From contig NZ_CP038438.1 in assembly GCF_004683905.1 (NCBI RefSeq), positions 1,364,001 through 1,428,000 of the forward strand: DNA of 64,000 bases. Reading direction: 5' to 3'. The position numbers were made by a program, and so were the translations under genes. Under the pieces are notes generated by a model that saw only the letters and a list, made by a program, of their open reading frames with translations, searched no databases and had not been told where the DNA came from. This DNA is from Pseudomonas fluorescens (GTDB taxonomy: Bacteria > Pseudomonadota > Gammaproteobacteria > Pseudomonadales > Pseudomonadaceae). Positions 55,050-63,411 of the stretch are shown here, one piece after another. How positions within the stretch are numbered: position 1 is the stretch's first letter; each line of letters opens with the position of its first letter.

Positions 55050-56177
55050 TTACTGAGGCGAAACTTCAGTTTTCGGTTTGCCGAAGTGCCACTCGTAAAC
55101 CACAAATTTGAAGTCCTTCAGGTCGCCCTTGGCGTCGAAGCTCAGGTCGCCGGTAGGGGTCTTGAAGGTGCCGGCGTGGATAGCTTCGGCCACTTTGGCA
55201 GGGTCTTCGGATTTGGCTGCGGTGATACCGCCGGCAATCACTTCAACCGCCGAGTAGGAAGGGAACACGAACGGGCCGCTCGGGTCTTCTTTCTTCGCCT
55301 TGAAGGCATCAGCCAGGGCAACGTTGGCCGGATCCTGGTCGAAGGATTTCGGCAGGGTCACCAGCAGGCCTTCGGAGGCGTCTTTGGCGATCTGCGAAAT
55401 GGAGTCGTTACCCACGCCTTCCGGACCCATGAACTTGGCTTTCAGGCCTTTTTCCTGAGATTGACGCAGGATCAGACCCAGCTCCGGGTGGTAGCCGCCG
55501 TAGTAGACGAAGTCGACGTTGGCTTGCTTGAGCTTGGCGATCATCGAGGAGAAGTCCTTGTCGCCGGCGTTGACGCCTTCGAACACGGCGACTTTCACGC
55601 CTTTCTTCTCCAGGGTCGCTTTGACTGCGGTAGCGATGCCTTCACCGTATTGCTGCTTGTCGTGCAGTACGGCGACGATTTTCGGCTTCACGTGGTCGGC
55701 GATGTAGTTACCGGCGGCAGGGCCCTGGGCGCTGTCCAGACCGATGGTGCGGAAGACCATTTTGTAACCACGGGCGGTGATGTCCGGGCTGGTGGCAGCC
55801 GGGGTGATCATCACGACGCCTTCGTCTTCGTAGATGTCCGAAGCAGGCTGAGTGGAGCTGGAGCACAGGTGACCGACCACGAACTTGACGCCGTCGTTGA
55901 CGACCTTGTTCGCCACCGCTACCGCTTGTTTCGGATCGCAAGCGTCATCGTATTCAACGGCTTCGAGTTTCTTGCCGTCGACGCCGCCCTTGGCATTGAT
56001 CTGCTCGATGGCCATTTTCGCGCCACTGAACTGCATGTCGCCGTATTGGGCTACAGGACCGGTTTTAGGGCCGGCGATACCGATCTTGATGGTGTCAGCG
56101 GCGAACGAATGGCTGGCAACCCCGGCCAGAACCATAGCGGCAAACAGTTTGGAAATCTGCTTAGTAGCCTTAGTCAT
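55050..56177 (-). CDS. braC: Branched-chain amino acid binding protein (LivK/BraC)
   Basis: 375 residues. Signal peptide to SHSFA-ADTIKIG. The mature protein shows the family 1 periplasmic fold with GPKTGPVAQYGDMQFSGAKMAIEQINAKGG and a disulfide-type pair (YDDACDPKQA, GHLCSSST). It collects leucine, isoleucine and valine (and in Pseudomonas also alanine and threonine) for BraDEFG. It is the first gene of the operon with its own terminator. A perfect 16-bp palindrome lies about 100 bp upstream. Confidence 0.95.
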   Translation of the reverse strand: MTKATKQISKLFAAMVLAGVASHSFAADTIKIGIAGPKTGPVAQYGDMQFSGAKMAIEQINAKGGVDGKKLEAVEYDDACDPKQAVAVANKVVNDGVKFVVGHLCSSSTQPASDIYEDEGVVMITPAATSPDITARGYKMVFRTIGLDSAQGPAAGNYIADHVKPKIVAVLHDKQQYGEGIATAVKATLEKKGVKVAVFEGVNAGDKDFSSMIAKLKQANVDFVYYGGYHPELGLILRQSQEKGLKAKFMGPEGVGNDSISQIAKDASEGLLVTLPKSFDQDPANVALADAFKAKKEDPSGPFVFPSYSAVEVIAGGITAAKSEDPAKVAEAIHAGTFKTPTGDLSFDAKGDLKDFKFVVYEWHFGKPKTEVSPQ

Positions 56178-56528
56178 AGTGCTCCACTCTTACTGTTGTA
56201 ATTTTTTTGAGTTCTGGCGCCGCAGCAGCAGAACCGGGTCAGATATCTTTGCGATACCCTCCGGAAATGCCCCCGGCAACTGTACCGGTACAGTGTAGAG
56301 CGCCGGTTGTTGGCCTGGGAAGCAGGCGCCGAGGGGCAAAACTTGGGGGTGTCGCATTTTTGAATGAAAAAGACAGAATTGCGGCGGGGCTTTCGCGGGC
56401 ATATATCCCAAACACCAGCATTCCTTGGCGTTCCTGCTCTTTTCGTTCGGTGAAGCCATTTGCAACCGGGTTTTTCTGCCGGACCACCGACGTTATCATT
56501 CGCGTCGATTTCTTTTCCGGACAGTCCC
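56178..56528. other. 351-bp divergent intergenic region braC / DUF2288
   Basis: Promoters of braC and of the DUF2288 gene lie here. The only clear structure is the palindrome at 56279-56294. Several open frames read through this region on both strands, none with coding character or a ribosome site. AT-rich stretches at 56350-56400 may be promoter parts. Confidence 0.6.
56279..56294. promoter_or_regulatory. Perfect 16-bp palindrome upstream of braC
   Basis: ACTGTACC GGTACAGT is exactly self-complementary, typical for a dimeric repressor or activator site. It is 102 bp from the braC start and 235 bp from the DUF2288 start. It is not a LexA box (the spacing is eight, not ten). Confidence 0.5.
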
Positions 56529-56834
56529 ATGAATCAAGAACCTAGCACCCTCTATGCCAAGCTGCTTGGTGAAACCGCATCTATTACCTGGAAAGAGCTG
56601 GAGCCGTTCTTCGCCAAGGGTGCCCTATTGTGGGTCGACCCGGCTCTGGATTTGATCGCCGCCGCCGAGGCCGTGGCCTCGGATGATGGCGAGAAAGTCG
56701 CCGCCTGGCTGGCCGAAGACAAGGTCGCCAAGCTGTCTGAAACGCGGGCGCTGGATATTTTCGAACGTGATCCAGCGCTGTGGGCGGTGGTGGTGAGTCC
56801 GTGGATTCTGATCCAGGAAAGGGCGGTCGCCTGA
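56529..56834 (+). CDS. DUF2288 family protein
   Basis: 101 residues, the family length. It is acidic and helical with conserved Trp and Glu (ITWKELEPFFAKGALLWVDP, then ALDIFERDPALWAVVVSPWILIQ). No signal peptide or metal motif. It is divergent from braC, a neighbour arrangement I recall from other Pseudomonas. Function unknown. The start at 56529 gives MNQEPSTLYAKLLGE, the usual family start. Confidence 0.88.
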   Translation: MNQEPSTLYAKLLGETASITWKELEPFFAKGALLWVDPALDLIAAAEAVASDDGEKVAAWLAEDKVAKLSETRALDIFERDPALWAVVVSPWILIQERAVA

Positions 56835-56971
56835 GCTCGCGCACCTTTGTAGTGCGTGAGACCATCAGCGAAAAGTGTGTAGCCGAGTAGCGTGATGGCA
56901 CGTTGCCGTAGAGAAAGGCCACAAGCCTGGGTGGCCTCACGGTGACGTAAACGTAACGGGAACAGTTTATT

Positions 56972-56998
56972 GAGCAGCCTGAGGGCTGCTTAATTGTT
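56972..56998 (+). terminator. Terminator downstream of DUF2288
   Basis: AGCAGCC TGAG GGCTGCT is a perfect seven-pair stem followed by TAATTGTTT. It lies about 140 bp after the stop codon. Confidence 0.65.
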
Positions 56999-57040
56999 TC
57001 TGGATATTGGAAGGGCTGAGATTTTCAGGGAATTTGAGGG

Positions 57041-57113
57041 CCCCATCGCGAGCAGGCTCACTCCTACAGGGGAACGCATTTCAACTGTAGGAGTGAGCCT
57101 GCTCGCGATAGGG
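57041..57113. repeat. REP pair (REPIN), GTAGGAGTGAGCCTGCTCGCGAT family
   Basis: Inverted 23-mers at 57045-57067 and 57087-57109, right after the tubulin-like gene (17 bp from its stop). Confidence 0.9.
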
Positions 57114-57129
57114 GCAACTCGGATCTGGA

Positions 57130-59328
57130 TCAGACCGAGTAAGTCTTCCCGGTATGGTTATTCAAGGAAATAACCTTGGTCTTGCCGATCCGGTGACGGT
57201 AGATCTCGCGCAGGTACTTGATCGACTTCTTCACGCAATCGCGCGACAGGCGAATGTCGTTGATCGAGACGAACTTGTCCTTGTCGTTGATCAGCTCGCG
57301 GTACTTCTTCTCGTACATCGGTTTGATCGCGTACCAGTTGGTGTCGAGGATCTTCGCCGGGTTCTCGAAGTCGTTGAGCAGATCGTCGATGCGGTCTTCG
57401 TCGAACTCTTCATTAATGATGAAGTCGAGGATCGAGTTGTCCAGAGTCTCGTCGAAACGGTACGGGGTCTTGGCGAAGCAGCGCTTGATGAACGCCACGA
57501 TCAGGGTCAGGAAGTCGTCCGACAGGCACGGGCTCTTGGCGATCAGGGTGGTCAGCGACAGGTTGGCCGAGGCACCGATCACCAGCGCATAACGCTTGAG
57601 CGTGGTGTTGGGGAACAGGCTGTTGAGGTGGGTCTTCAACCGGTTCAGGTCCATGTACGACAGCTTGTAGTCTTTGGGCAACGAGACGATCGACACCACC
57701 GACGAGCAGTTCTTGAAGAAGTGCAGGTCGTGCAGCGCCGCGGCGTCGTAGCCGGAATTCTTGTACTGCTCGAGCGAGGCGCGATAGCGCTTGGATTCGA
57801 TCGGCAGCAGGCTGATGCCTTCGATGGCCTGGGTGACTTTATTGAAGTGCGGCAGGTCGATCGAACGGAAGAACAGGTCGTCGATGTTCAGACGCTGTGG
57901 CTCTTTGTCGAAGACCTTGAACTTGTCGCTGCTCGGCGGCGGGGTTTCCGGCACCACCGATTCGGCGTAGGCAATCGCCACCGGGCCGGCCAGACTCATG
58001 AACAGGTCGTTGGCATCCAGGCGAATGGTTTCGCCGATGTCGATGCCGGCGCGGCGGAAGTAGTTCTGGTCGTAGTCGGTGGTCACCGCCTGCGCCGTCA
58101 GTATGTTGAAGATCTGCTGCGAGATGTACTGGTTGGCGTGCTTTTCCATCGCATTGACATCAATGTTCTGGATGTTGCCGTCATCGCTCTCTTCGGCGTA
58201 ACGCATGATGTCGTTGGAGATCAGCATCATCGCGTTCCATGGGCGGATACGGCCCATGACGCTGGCTTCGCTGCTGTCTTCATTGGCGAAGTTGTAGGAG
58301 AAATCCCATTCCTCCGACAGGTATTTGCACAGCAGGCGTCCGGCGTTGATGTGCAGCGCCTCGGACATTTCACTGCGGTGGTCGGAAATGTTCGGCAGCA
58401 CGCAGATGCCGCTGGTGAAGATCGGCTCGAACACGAACGAATGCCCGCTCTTGCCGTCGTGTTCGTCCATCGGCTTGGTGTCGAACGTCTTGTTCATGTA
58501 CGAGTGCTGCTGGGCCAGGCCGAACTCCGAGGCCATGCCCGAACCGGTACCGCCGCCGGCACTGAAGATCGAGAAGTACAGGCGCGACTGGTTGGCCTTG
58601 ATGCCGCAGCTGTCGATCAGGTACGAGTGGATCATTTTCCAGTCGGGGCTGGAGAAGCGCTGGGTGTCCTTGTTGAGGATGATCTTCGCCAGATACTGGC
58701 CGAGGATCGGCGCGTTACCGGCGCCACCGGCGTGGACTTCGGACAAGTCCATGATCTTCATTTTGCTGTAATCGCGCAGGAAGCCGCTTTTCTCGCCCTT
58801 GCGCGAGAAGCGGATGCGCCCGGCGATGTCCTTGTCGAGGTCGCCGAGCATCACCAGCGGTTCGACGAGGAACACCGGTTTGCTCGACTTGTTGGTGCCG
58901 ATCCGCAGGTTGTTTTTGATCCACTGCGCCGGGCTGTAGCCCTTGTCGGCCAGACGGCGGTCAGCAGCGCGGTCTTCATTGTTGAATTCGTTGAGGTAGA
59001 ACTTGCGCGCGTTGTACACCAGCTCCGCGACGTCGAGTGCGATGTTCGAGCCGCAGCGACCGAGGCCGATCAGGCACACCGACGGAAACTCCTGATCGTT
59101 GTGCTGTTCGTTGTCGCCTTCCAGGTGCGGTGGACGCGGGAACACCAGATCACGCAGGCCATCGAGGTTGTCGAGGATGCGGTCGGTGTTGGTTTCGGTG
59201 TAGTACAGATATTGCTGAGTGCCCAGCGGGCGCGAGGGAGGCAATGGCTTCGATGATGACGGGCTGTTTGCGGCAGGGCTCAGGGTCAGATCGGATACCG
59301 CAGTGGCGGGATTGTTTTTAGAAGTCAT
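57130..59328 (-). CDS. Tubulin/FtsZ-like GTPase domain protein (Tubulin_2 type)
   Basis: 732 residues, much longer than FtsZ or phage PhuZ. The tubulin signature GGGTGSG is at 258-264, preceded by FSA and followed by MASEFG. The first nucleotide loop, CLIGLGRCGSNIALDVAE, is at 85-102, and AGGAGNAPILG near 200 resembles the T3 loop. The N-terminal 80 residues are disordered (Ser/Pro rich). The region beyond about 400 is helical and mixed, with a basic C-terminus (KSIKYLREIYRHRIGKTK). This fits the Tubulin_2 or FtsZ-like families thought to shape membranes. It stands alone; no partner gene is adjacent. Polymerisation is not shown by sequence. Confidence 0.82.
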   Translation of the reverse strand: MTSKNNPATAVSDLTLSPAANSPSSSKPLPPSRPLGTQQYLYYTETNTDRILDNLDGLRDLVFPRPPHLEGDNEQHNDQEFPSVCLIGLGRCGSNIALDVAELVYNARKFYLNEFNNEDRAADRRLADKGYSPAQWIKNNLRIGTNKSSKPVFLVEPLVMLGDLDKDIAGRIRFSRKGEKSGFLRDYSKMKIMDLSEVHAGGAGNAPILGQYLAKIILNKDTQRFSSPDWKMIHSYLIDSCGIKANQSRLYFSIFSAGGGTGSGMASEFGLAQQHSYMNKTFDTKPMDEHDGKSGHSFVFEPIFTSGICVLPNISDHRSEMSEALHINAGRLLCKYLSEEWDFSYNFANEDSSEASVMGRIRPWNAMMLISNDIMRYAEESDDGNIQNIDVNAMEKHANQYISQQIFNILTAQAVTTDYDQNYFRRAGIDIGETIRLDANDLFMSLAGPVAIAYAESVVPETPPPSSDKFKVFDKEPQRLNIDDLFFRSIDLPHFNKVTQAIEGISLLPIESKRYRASLEQYKNSGYDAAALHDLHFFKNCSSVVSIVSLPKDYKLSYMDLNRLKTHLNSLFPNTTLKRYALVIGASANLSLTTLIAKSPCLSDDFLTLIVAFIKRCFAKTPYRFDETLDNSILDFIINEEFDEDRIDDLLNDFENPAKILDTNWYAIKPMYEKKYRELINDKDKFVSINDIRLSRDCVKKSIKYLREIYRHRIGKTKVISLNNHTGKTYSV

Positions 59329-59523
59329 TGTGCGCCATATACCTGGACTGGTTGGTCCGCTGACCAGTGTCAGCGAGCCTCACGGAATAAGATCTCGCGT
59401 CTTTTATTGCGCGAATTTGGCCCGGGCGTCAGGGGCTTGGCCTGATCGTCGCACGGGGGAATCCTTTCCTGATCGCTCATGAATCGGCCATTATTCAGTG
59501 ATCTTTAATCAAAAAGAGGCGAA

Positions 59524-60420
59524 ATGATGTCAACGCTCCCTTCGTTGGGTTTTGCCGGAATCGGCCTGATGGGCCTGCCGATGTGCCGCCGTTTGCTGGC
59601 TGCCGGCTACCCGTTGACCGTGTGGAATCGCAACCCGGCCAAGTGCGCGCCACTGGTCGAAGCCGGCGCCCGGCAGGTGGCAAGCCCCGCTGAACTGTGC
59701 GAGCACGCGGACGTGGTGATGCTCTGTCTGGCCGACACGGCAGTGGTGCGCGAGGTGGTGTTTGGCGCCGGGGGTGTCGCTGAAGGTGCGAAAAGCGGCC
59801 AGTTGCTGGTGGACTTTTCCAGCCTCGAACCGACTGCTACCCGCGAGATGGCAACCGAGTTGGCCGGCAAGACCGGGATGAGCTGGCTCGACTCACCGGT
59901 GTCCGGCGGCGTGGTGGGGGCCGAGGCCGGCAGTCTGGCGATCATGGTCGGCGGCGCGGTGGCGGATCTGGATCGGGTGCGCCCGATGCTGCTCAGCCTT
60001 GGTCAACGGGTCACGCACATGGGTGGCATCGGCGCCGGGCAAGTGACCAAGGCCTGCAACCAGATGATCGTCGCCTGCAATGCGCTGGTGATCGCCGAAG
60101 TGGTGGCGCTGGCCGAACAGGCCGGGGTCGATGCGAGCCTGATTGCCGAAGCGCTGGCCGGTGGTTTTGCCGATTCGAAACCGTTGCAGATCCTCGCCCC
60201 GCAAATGGCCGAGAGCCGTTTTGAACCGGTGAAATGGCACGTGCGCACGCTGCTCAAGGACCTCGATACCGCAGTGAAATTCTCCCGCGAACAAGGCTCG
60301 GCCACGCCGATCAGCGGATTGGCCGCACAATTGATGCGCCTGCATGGGGCGCAGGGATTTTTGCAGAAGGATCCAGCGACACTGGTACAAATGTACCGCG
60401 CGCCAGACTCAACGGATTGA
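59524..60420 (+). CDS. NAD(P)-dependent beta-hydroxyacid dehydrogenase (HIBADH/GarR family)
   Basis: 298 residues. The Rossmann start is GFAGIGLMGLPM, then the substrate loop DSPVSGGVVGAEAGSL near 123-140 and the catalytic Lys in GQVTKACNQM near 180. The family includes 3-hydroxyisobutyrate, tartronate semialdehyde and 6-phosphogluconate-like enzymes; the true substrate is open. An AGAGG site precedes two adjacent ATGs. Its last 110 bp overlap, on the opposite strand, the end of the GGDEF-EAL gene. Confidence 0.9.
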   Translation: MMSTLPSLGFAGIGLMGLPMCRRLLAAGYPLTVWNRNPAKCAPLVEAGARQVASPAELCEHADVVMLCLADTAVVREVVFGAGGVAEGAKSGQLLVDFSSLEPTATREMATELAGKTGMSWLDSPVSGGVVGAEAGSLAIMVGGAVADLDRVRPMLLSLGQRVTHMGGIGAGQVTKACNQMIVACNALVIAEVVALAEQAGVDASLIAEALAGGFADSKPLQILAPQMAESRFEPVKWHVRTLLKDLDTAVKFSREQGSATPISGLAAQLMRLHGAQGFLQKDPATLVQMYRAPDSTD

Positions 60421-62593
60421 CCGCGTGCGAGTGTTTGCGCTGATTGATTTCTTCCAGCACCGGGCGTAACTCGTCCAGCGGCACCGGGCGGCTGAGCAGG
60501 TAGCCCTGAATGAAATCGCAGCCTGAGCGCTCGAGGAATTCGTACTGTTCCAGGCTCTCCACGCCTTCGGTCACCACCTGCAAATGCAGGGTGTGGGCCA
60601 TGACGATGATCGCCTGGACGATCTCCATGTCGGCGGTCGCCGTGGGAATGTCGAGGATGAACGAGCGGTCGATCTTCAATGTGTTGAGCGGCAGGCGCTT
60701 GAGGTAGGCCAGCGATGAATAGCCAGTGCCGAAGTCGTCGATCGACAGCGACACCCCGAGGGCGCGGATCTGCCGCAGCAGCACCAGGGTGTTGGCGATG
60801 TTGCCCATCAGCGCGTTTTCGGTGACTTCCAGTTCCAGCCGTTCCGGCGCAACGCCAGCGCTGCGCAGTGCGCTTTCGATCTCATCGGCCAGCTCTTCCC
60901 GGGCAAGGTTGAGCGGCGAGCAGTTCCAGGCGATTTTCAGGTCGTTGCAGCCATGCCGCGTCAGTTCGCCAAGGTCAGTGCAGGCCCGGCGCAACACCCA
61001 GTTATCCAGTTCGGCGATCAGGCCATTGGTTTCGGCAATCGCGATGAAGCGATCCGGGGCCAGCAAGCCATGCACCGGATGCTGCCAGCGGATCAGCGCT
61101 TCGAGTTTGGTCACTCGACCGGTTTTCAGTTCGAAGATCGGTTGGTAATACAGCGTCAGCCCGTTTTCTTCGCGCAGGGCCTGGCGCAGTTCTTCTTCCA
61201 GTTGCAGTTCGAGGCTGGCGCGGGTCTTCATGTTGGCACTGAAAAAATGCAGGCCGTTACGCCCGGCGCCCTTGGATTGATACAGCGCCAGATCCGCGTG
61301 CTTGAGCAGTTCTTCGCAGGTGGTGCCGTCGTCCGGGAACAGGCTGATGCCGATGCTGGTGGTCATCACCATACGGCGGCCGGCCAGTTCGATCGGCTCC
61401 TTCATTTTCAGCATGATCCGTTGCGCCATGTTGCGCGCTTCCTCACGTTCACGCAGGCTGATCAGGATGCAGAACTCGTCACCGCCGAAGCGGGCGACCA
61501 CGTCTTCATGGCTGCGCACCGAGCCTTTGATGTGATTGGCGATGACTTTGAGCAGGGCGTCGCCGGCGTCATGGCCGAGGCTGTCGTTGATTCGCTTGAA
61601 GTGGTCGATGTCGAGAAACATCACCGCGAGCATGCCGCCCTCGCTGGTTTTCTGGCTGAGTTTCTCGGCGAAGATCTGGTTGAATCCACGGCGGTTGATC
61701 AGGTTGGTCAGCGCGTCGTAATTGGCCACTTGCTGCAATGACATCCGCGCCTGATCGAGCTGGCCGAGCAGGGCGTTGACCCGGCGCAGATCCTGCTCCT
61801 TGTTCTGCAGTTTCTTGTCGGCGAGTGCCGCGCTGATCGCGCTGCCGAGAATCAGCAGGATGATCAATGCGACGGTCAGGCCCAGTTGCAGGTAATTGGT
61901 TTCGCCACTCAGGGGCGGCACTGCGCCCTCGGGCACCACCAGATGCAACGCGGCCATGCCGGTGAAGTGCATGCTGATGATGCCGGCGCCGAGGATCACT
62001 GCGGCGGTGTATTTGAGCAACTGATGAAAACGGCCGCTGCCTTCACGCAGATAACCGGCGACCCACAGCGCGGCGAAGCTGGCGCCGATGGCAATCACGA
62101 TCGACAGGCAGAACAGCAGCGGCTGGTAATACGCAGTGGCCACCGAGTGCATCGCCGCCATGCCGACGTAATGCATGCCGGCGATGCCCAGGCCAATGAC
62201 GATGGCGGTTTTCAGGTATTGCATCAGCGAGGGTTGAGGCACGCTCAGGGTGTGCATCGCCAGCCATGAGGCGAGCAGGGCGATCACCAGGGAAAACAGA
62301 GTGGTGGCCAGTTCGTAATGGATTTCCAGCGGCGCCTGGAATGCCAGCATGGCGATGAAGTGCATGGCCCAAATGCCGCCAGCCAGGCAGGTGGCGCCGA
62401 TCCAGCGCCAGACCCGTTGCGAACCCGGATCTTCGGCGTGGCCAACCCGCTCGGCCATGTCGAGGGTGGCAAAACTCGCGGCGCAGGCGACCAGATAGGC
62501 CACCAGCACCAGCAAGGGATTGTGTGTGCAATCGAGAATGACCTGCCCGCTCTGCGGCAGCTCGGTAACAAACTGCAAACCAAGCCACTCCAT
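60311..62593 (-). CDS. MHYT-GGDEF-EAL cyclic di-GMP signalling protein (MucR-like)
   Basis: 760 residues. The N-terminal 250 form seven helices with three MH(F/Y)xxM motifs (MHFIAM, MHYVGM, MHFTGM), a membrane sensor thought to bind copper and sense O2 or NO. The GGDEF domain (about 290-450) has an intact RFGGDEF; the EAL domain (about 465-705) has KLEALIRW, ENALMG and DDFGTGYSS. It may both make and break c-di-GMP. P. aeruginosa MucR and NbdA have this layout. The last 40 or so residues follow the EAL domain and are coded antisense to the dehydrogenase gene. Confidence 0.92.
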   Translation of the reverse strand: MEWLGLQFVTELPQSGQVILDCTHNPLLVLVAYLVACAASFATLDMAERVGHAEDPGSQRVWRWIGATCLAGGIWAMHFIAMLAFQAPLEIHYELATTLFSLVIALLASWLAMHTLSVPQPSLMQYLKTAIVIGLGIAGMHYVGMAAMHSVATAYYQPLLFCLSIVIAIGASFAALWVAGYLREGSGRFHQLLKYTAAVILGAGIISMHFTGMAALHLVVPEGAVPPLSGETNYLQLGLTVALIILLILGSAISAALADKKLQNKEQDLRRVNALLGQLDQARMSLQQVANYDALTNLINRRGFNQIFAEKLSQKTSEGGMLAVMFLDIDHFKRINDSLGHDAGDALLKVIANHIKGSVRSHEDVVARFGGDEFCILISLREREEARNMAQRIMLKMKEPIELAGRRMVMTTSIGISLFPDDGTTCEELLKHADLALYQSKGAGRNGLHFFSANMKTRASLELQLEEELRQALREENGLTLYYQPIFELKTGRVTKLEALIRWQHPVHGLLAPDRFIAIAETNGLIAELDNWVLRRACTDLGELTRHGCNDLKIAWNCSPLNLAREELADEIESALRSAGVAPERLELEVTENALMGNIANTLVLLRQIRALGVSLSIDDFGTGYSSLAYLKRLPLNTLKIDRSFILDIPTATADMEIVQAIIVMAHTLHLQVVTEGVESLEQYEFLERSGCDFIQGYLLSRPVPLDELRPVLEEINQRKHSHAVNPLSLARGTFVPVSLDPSAKIPAPHAGASIVRPIR

Positions 62594-62741
62594 AGCATCC
62601 CCGTCTGTGAAGTCGTCCCTGCTGCGTCAGCAACGCAGGCGAATGAGAGGAGTATAGAGGCGGTTTTTGCCATGCAAGCGGTAGTGGCACATTGGCGCCA
62701 ACCATTTCGGCATGAGCCTTATAGCGATTGGCGCTAAACCA

Positions 62742-63110
62742 TCAGGCGCTTTGGTCGTAAGGGATCTGATTCCATTCCGGTTCGAGCGGCGGCAAGCCGA
62801 AGCGGGCGCGCGCCTTGTCGCAATCGACATTCTGTTCGCCGTATTCCCAGGAAGCATCGAATTCGCGGCAGGGACTGGAGCGTTGCTCGTAAATCGAGCA
62901 CTGCACGTTACTGCCCACTTCACCGATCAACGCCGTACACCGCGGCGATTTGCAGTCGGTGCCGTTCATCGCTACCCGACTGGGACTGATCTGCGTCACC
63001 AGTTCATCGGGCACCGTACCGCCGGAGGAGGCGCATTCACCCCAGAAAAAAGACACGCGAAAATGGGAACAGCAGGCACCGCAATTCAGACACGGACTGA
63101 CTTCGGACAT
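62742..63110 (-). CDS. YkgJ family cysteine-cluster protein
   Basis: 122 residues. It starts CLNCGACCSHFRVSFFWGE, the CxxCgaCC of the YkgJ/UPF0153 family, with further Cys at TDCKSPRC, QCSIY and SPCREFD, eleven or so in all. It probably binds zinc or an iron-sulphur cluster; no reaction is known. It lies alone on the minus strand between the c-di-GMP gene and an MFS gene. Confidence 0.9.
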   Translation of the reverse strand: MSEVSPCLNCGACCSHFRVSFFWGECASSGGTVPDELVTQISPSRVAMNGTDCKSPRCTALIGEVGSNVQCSIYEQRSSPCREFDASWEYGEQNVDCDKARARFGLPPLEPEWNQIPYDQSA

Positions 63111-63411
63111 GGGGAGGGTATCAAAGGGGTTGATCGGCGAATCCGGACGGATCCGGCGGCTATTCTAGGCTTCGCCATGAACTTGGGAAGGGGGGCGCGA
63201 AAGTATTTTTTTGTAGCCGGGTTTTGCCGCGAAACCCCCGGTTTATGGGGGATTGCAGTGTTATCAAGGGCTTACGTTTCGTTACAGTGCCATGGCCCGT
63301 TATCAGGCTGACGAATGATCACAGACAGCCCCGGCAGGCCTGTCTAGATTGCAGGTTCCGGGCTCGGATGCGTCGGCAGTGAAGCCCACATAACAATAAA
63401 GAGACGGACCC
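63111..63411. other. 301-bp divergent intergenic region YkgJ / MFS
   Basis: An interrupted inverted repeat AGACAG-N11-CTGTCT lies at 63324-63346, about 65 bp before the MFS start, and could be an operator. Nothing else is recognised. Confidence 0.5.

Noticed and set aside
56279..56294. LexA box upstream of braC
   Set aside because: CTG and CAG are spaced by eight bases, not ten, and the core is GC-rich.
4817..57113. CRISPR array from the many short repeats
   Set aside because: The repeats are isolated inverted pairs at scattered intergenic sites, not regularly spaced direct repeats, and no cas gene is present.
57154..59256. 700-codon open frame on the plus strand
   Set aside because: It is the mirror of the tubulin-like gene; composition is Val/Asp/Gln/His biased as expected from antisense reading.
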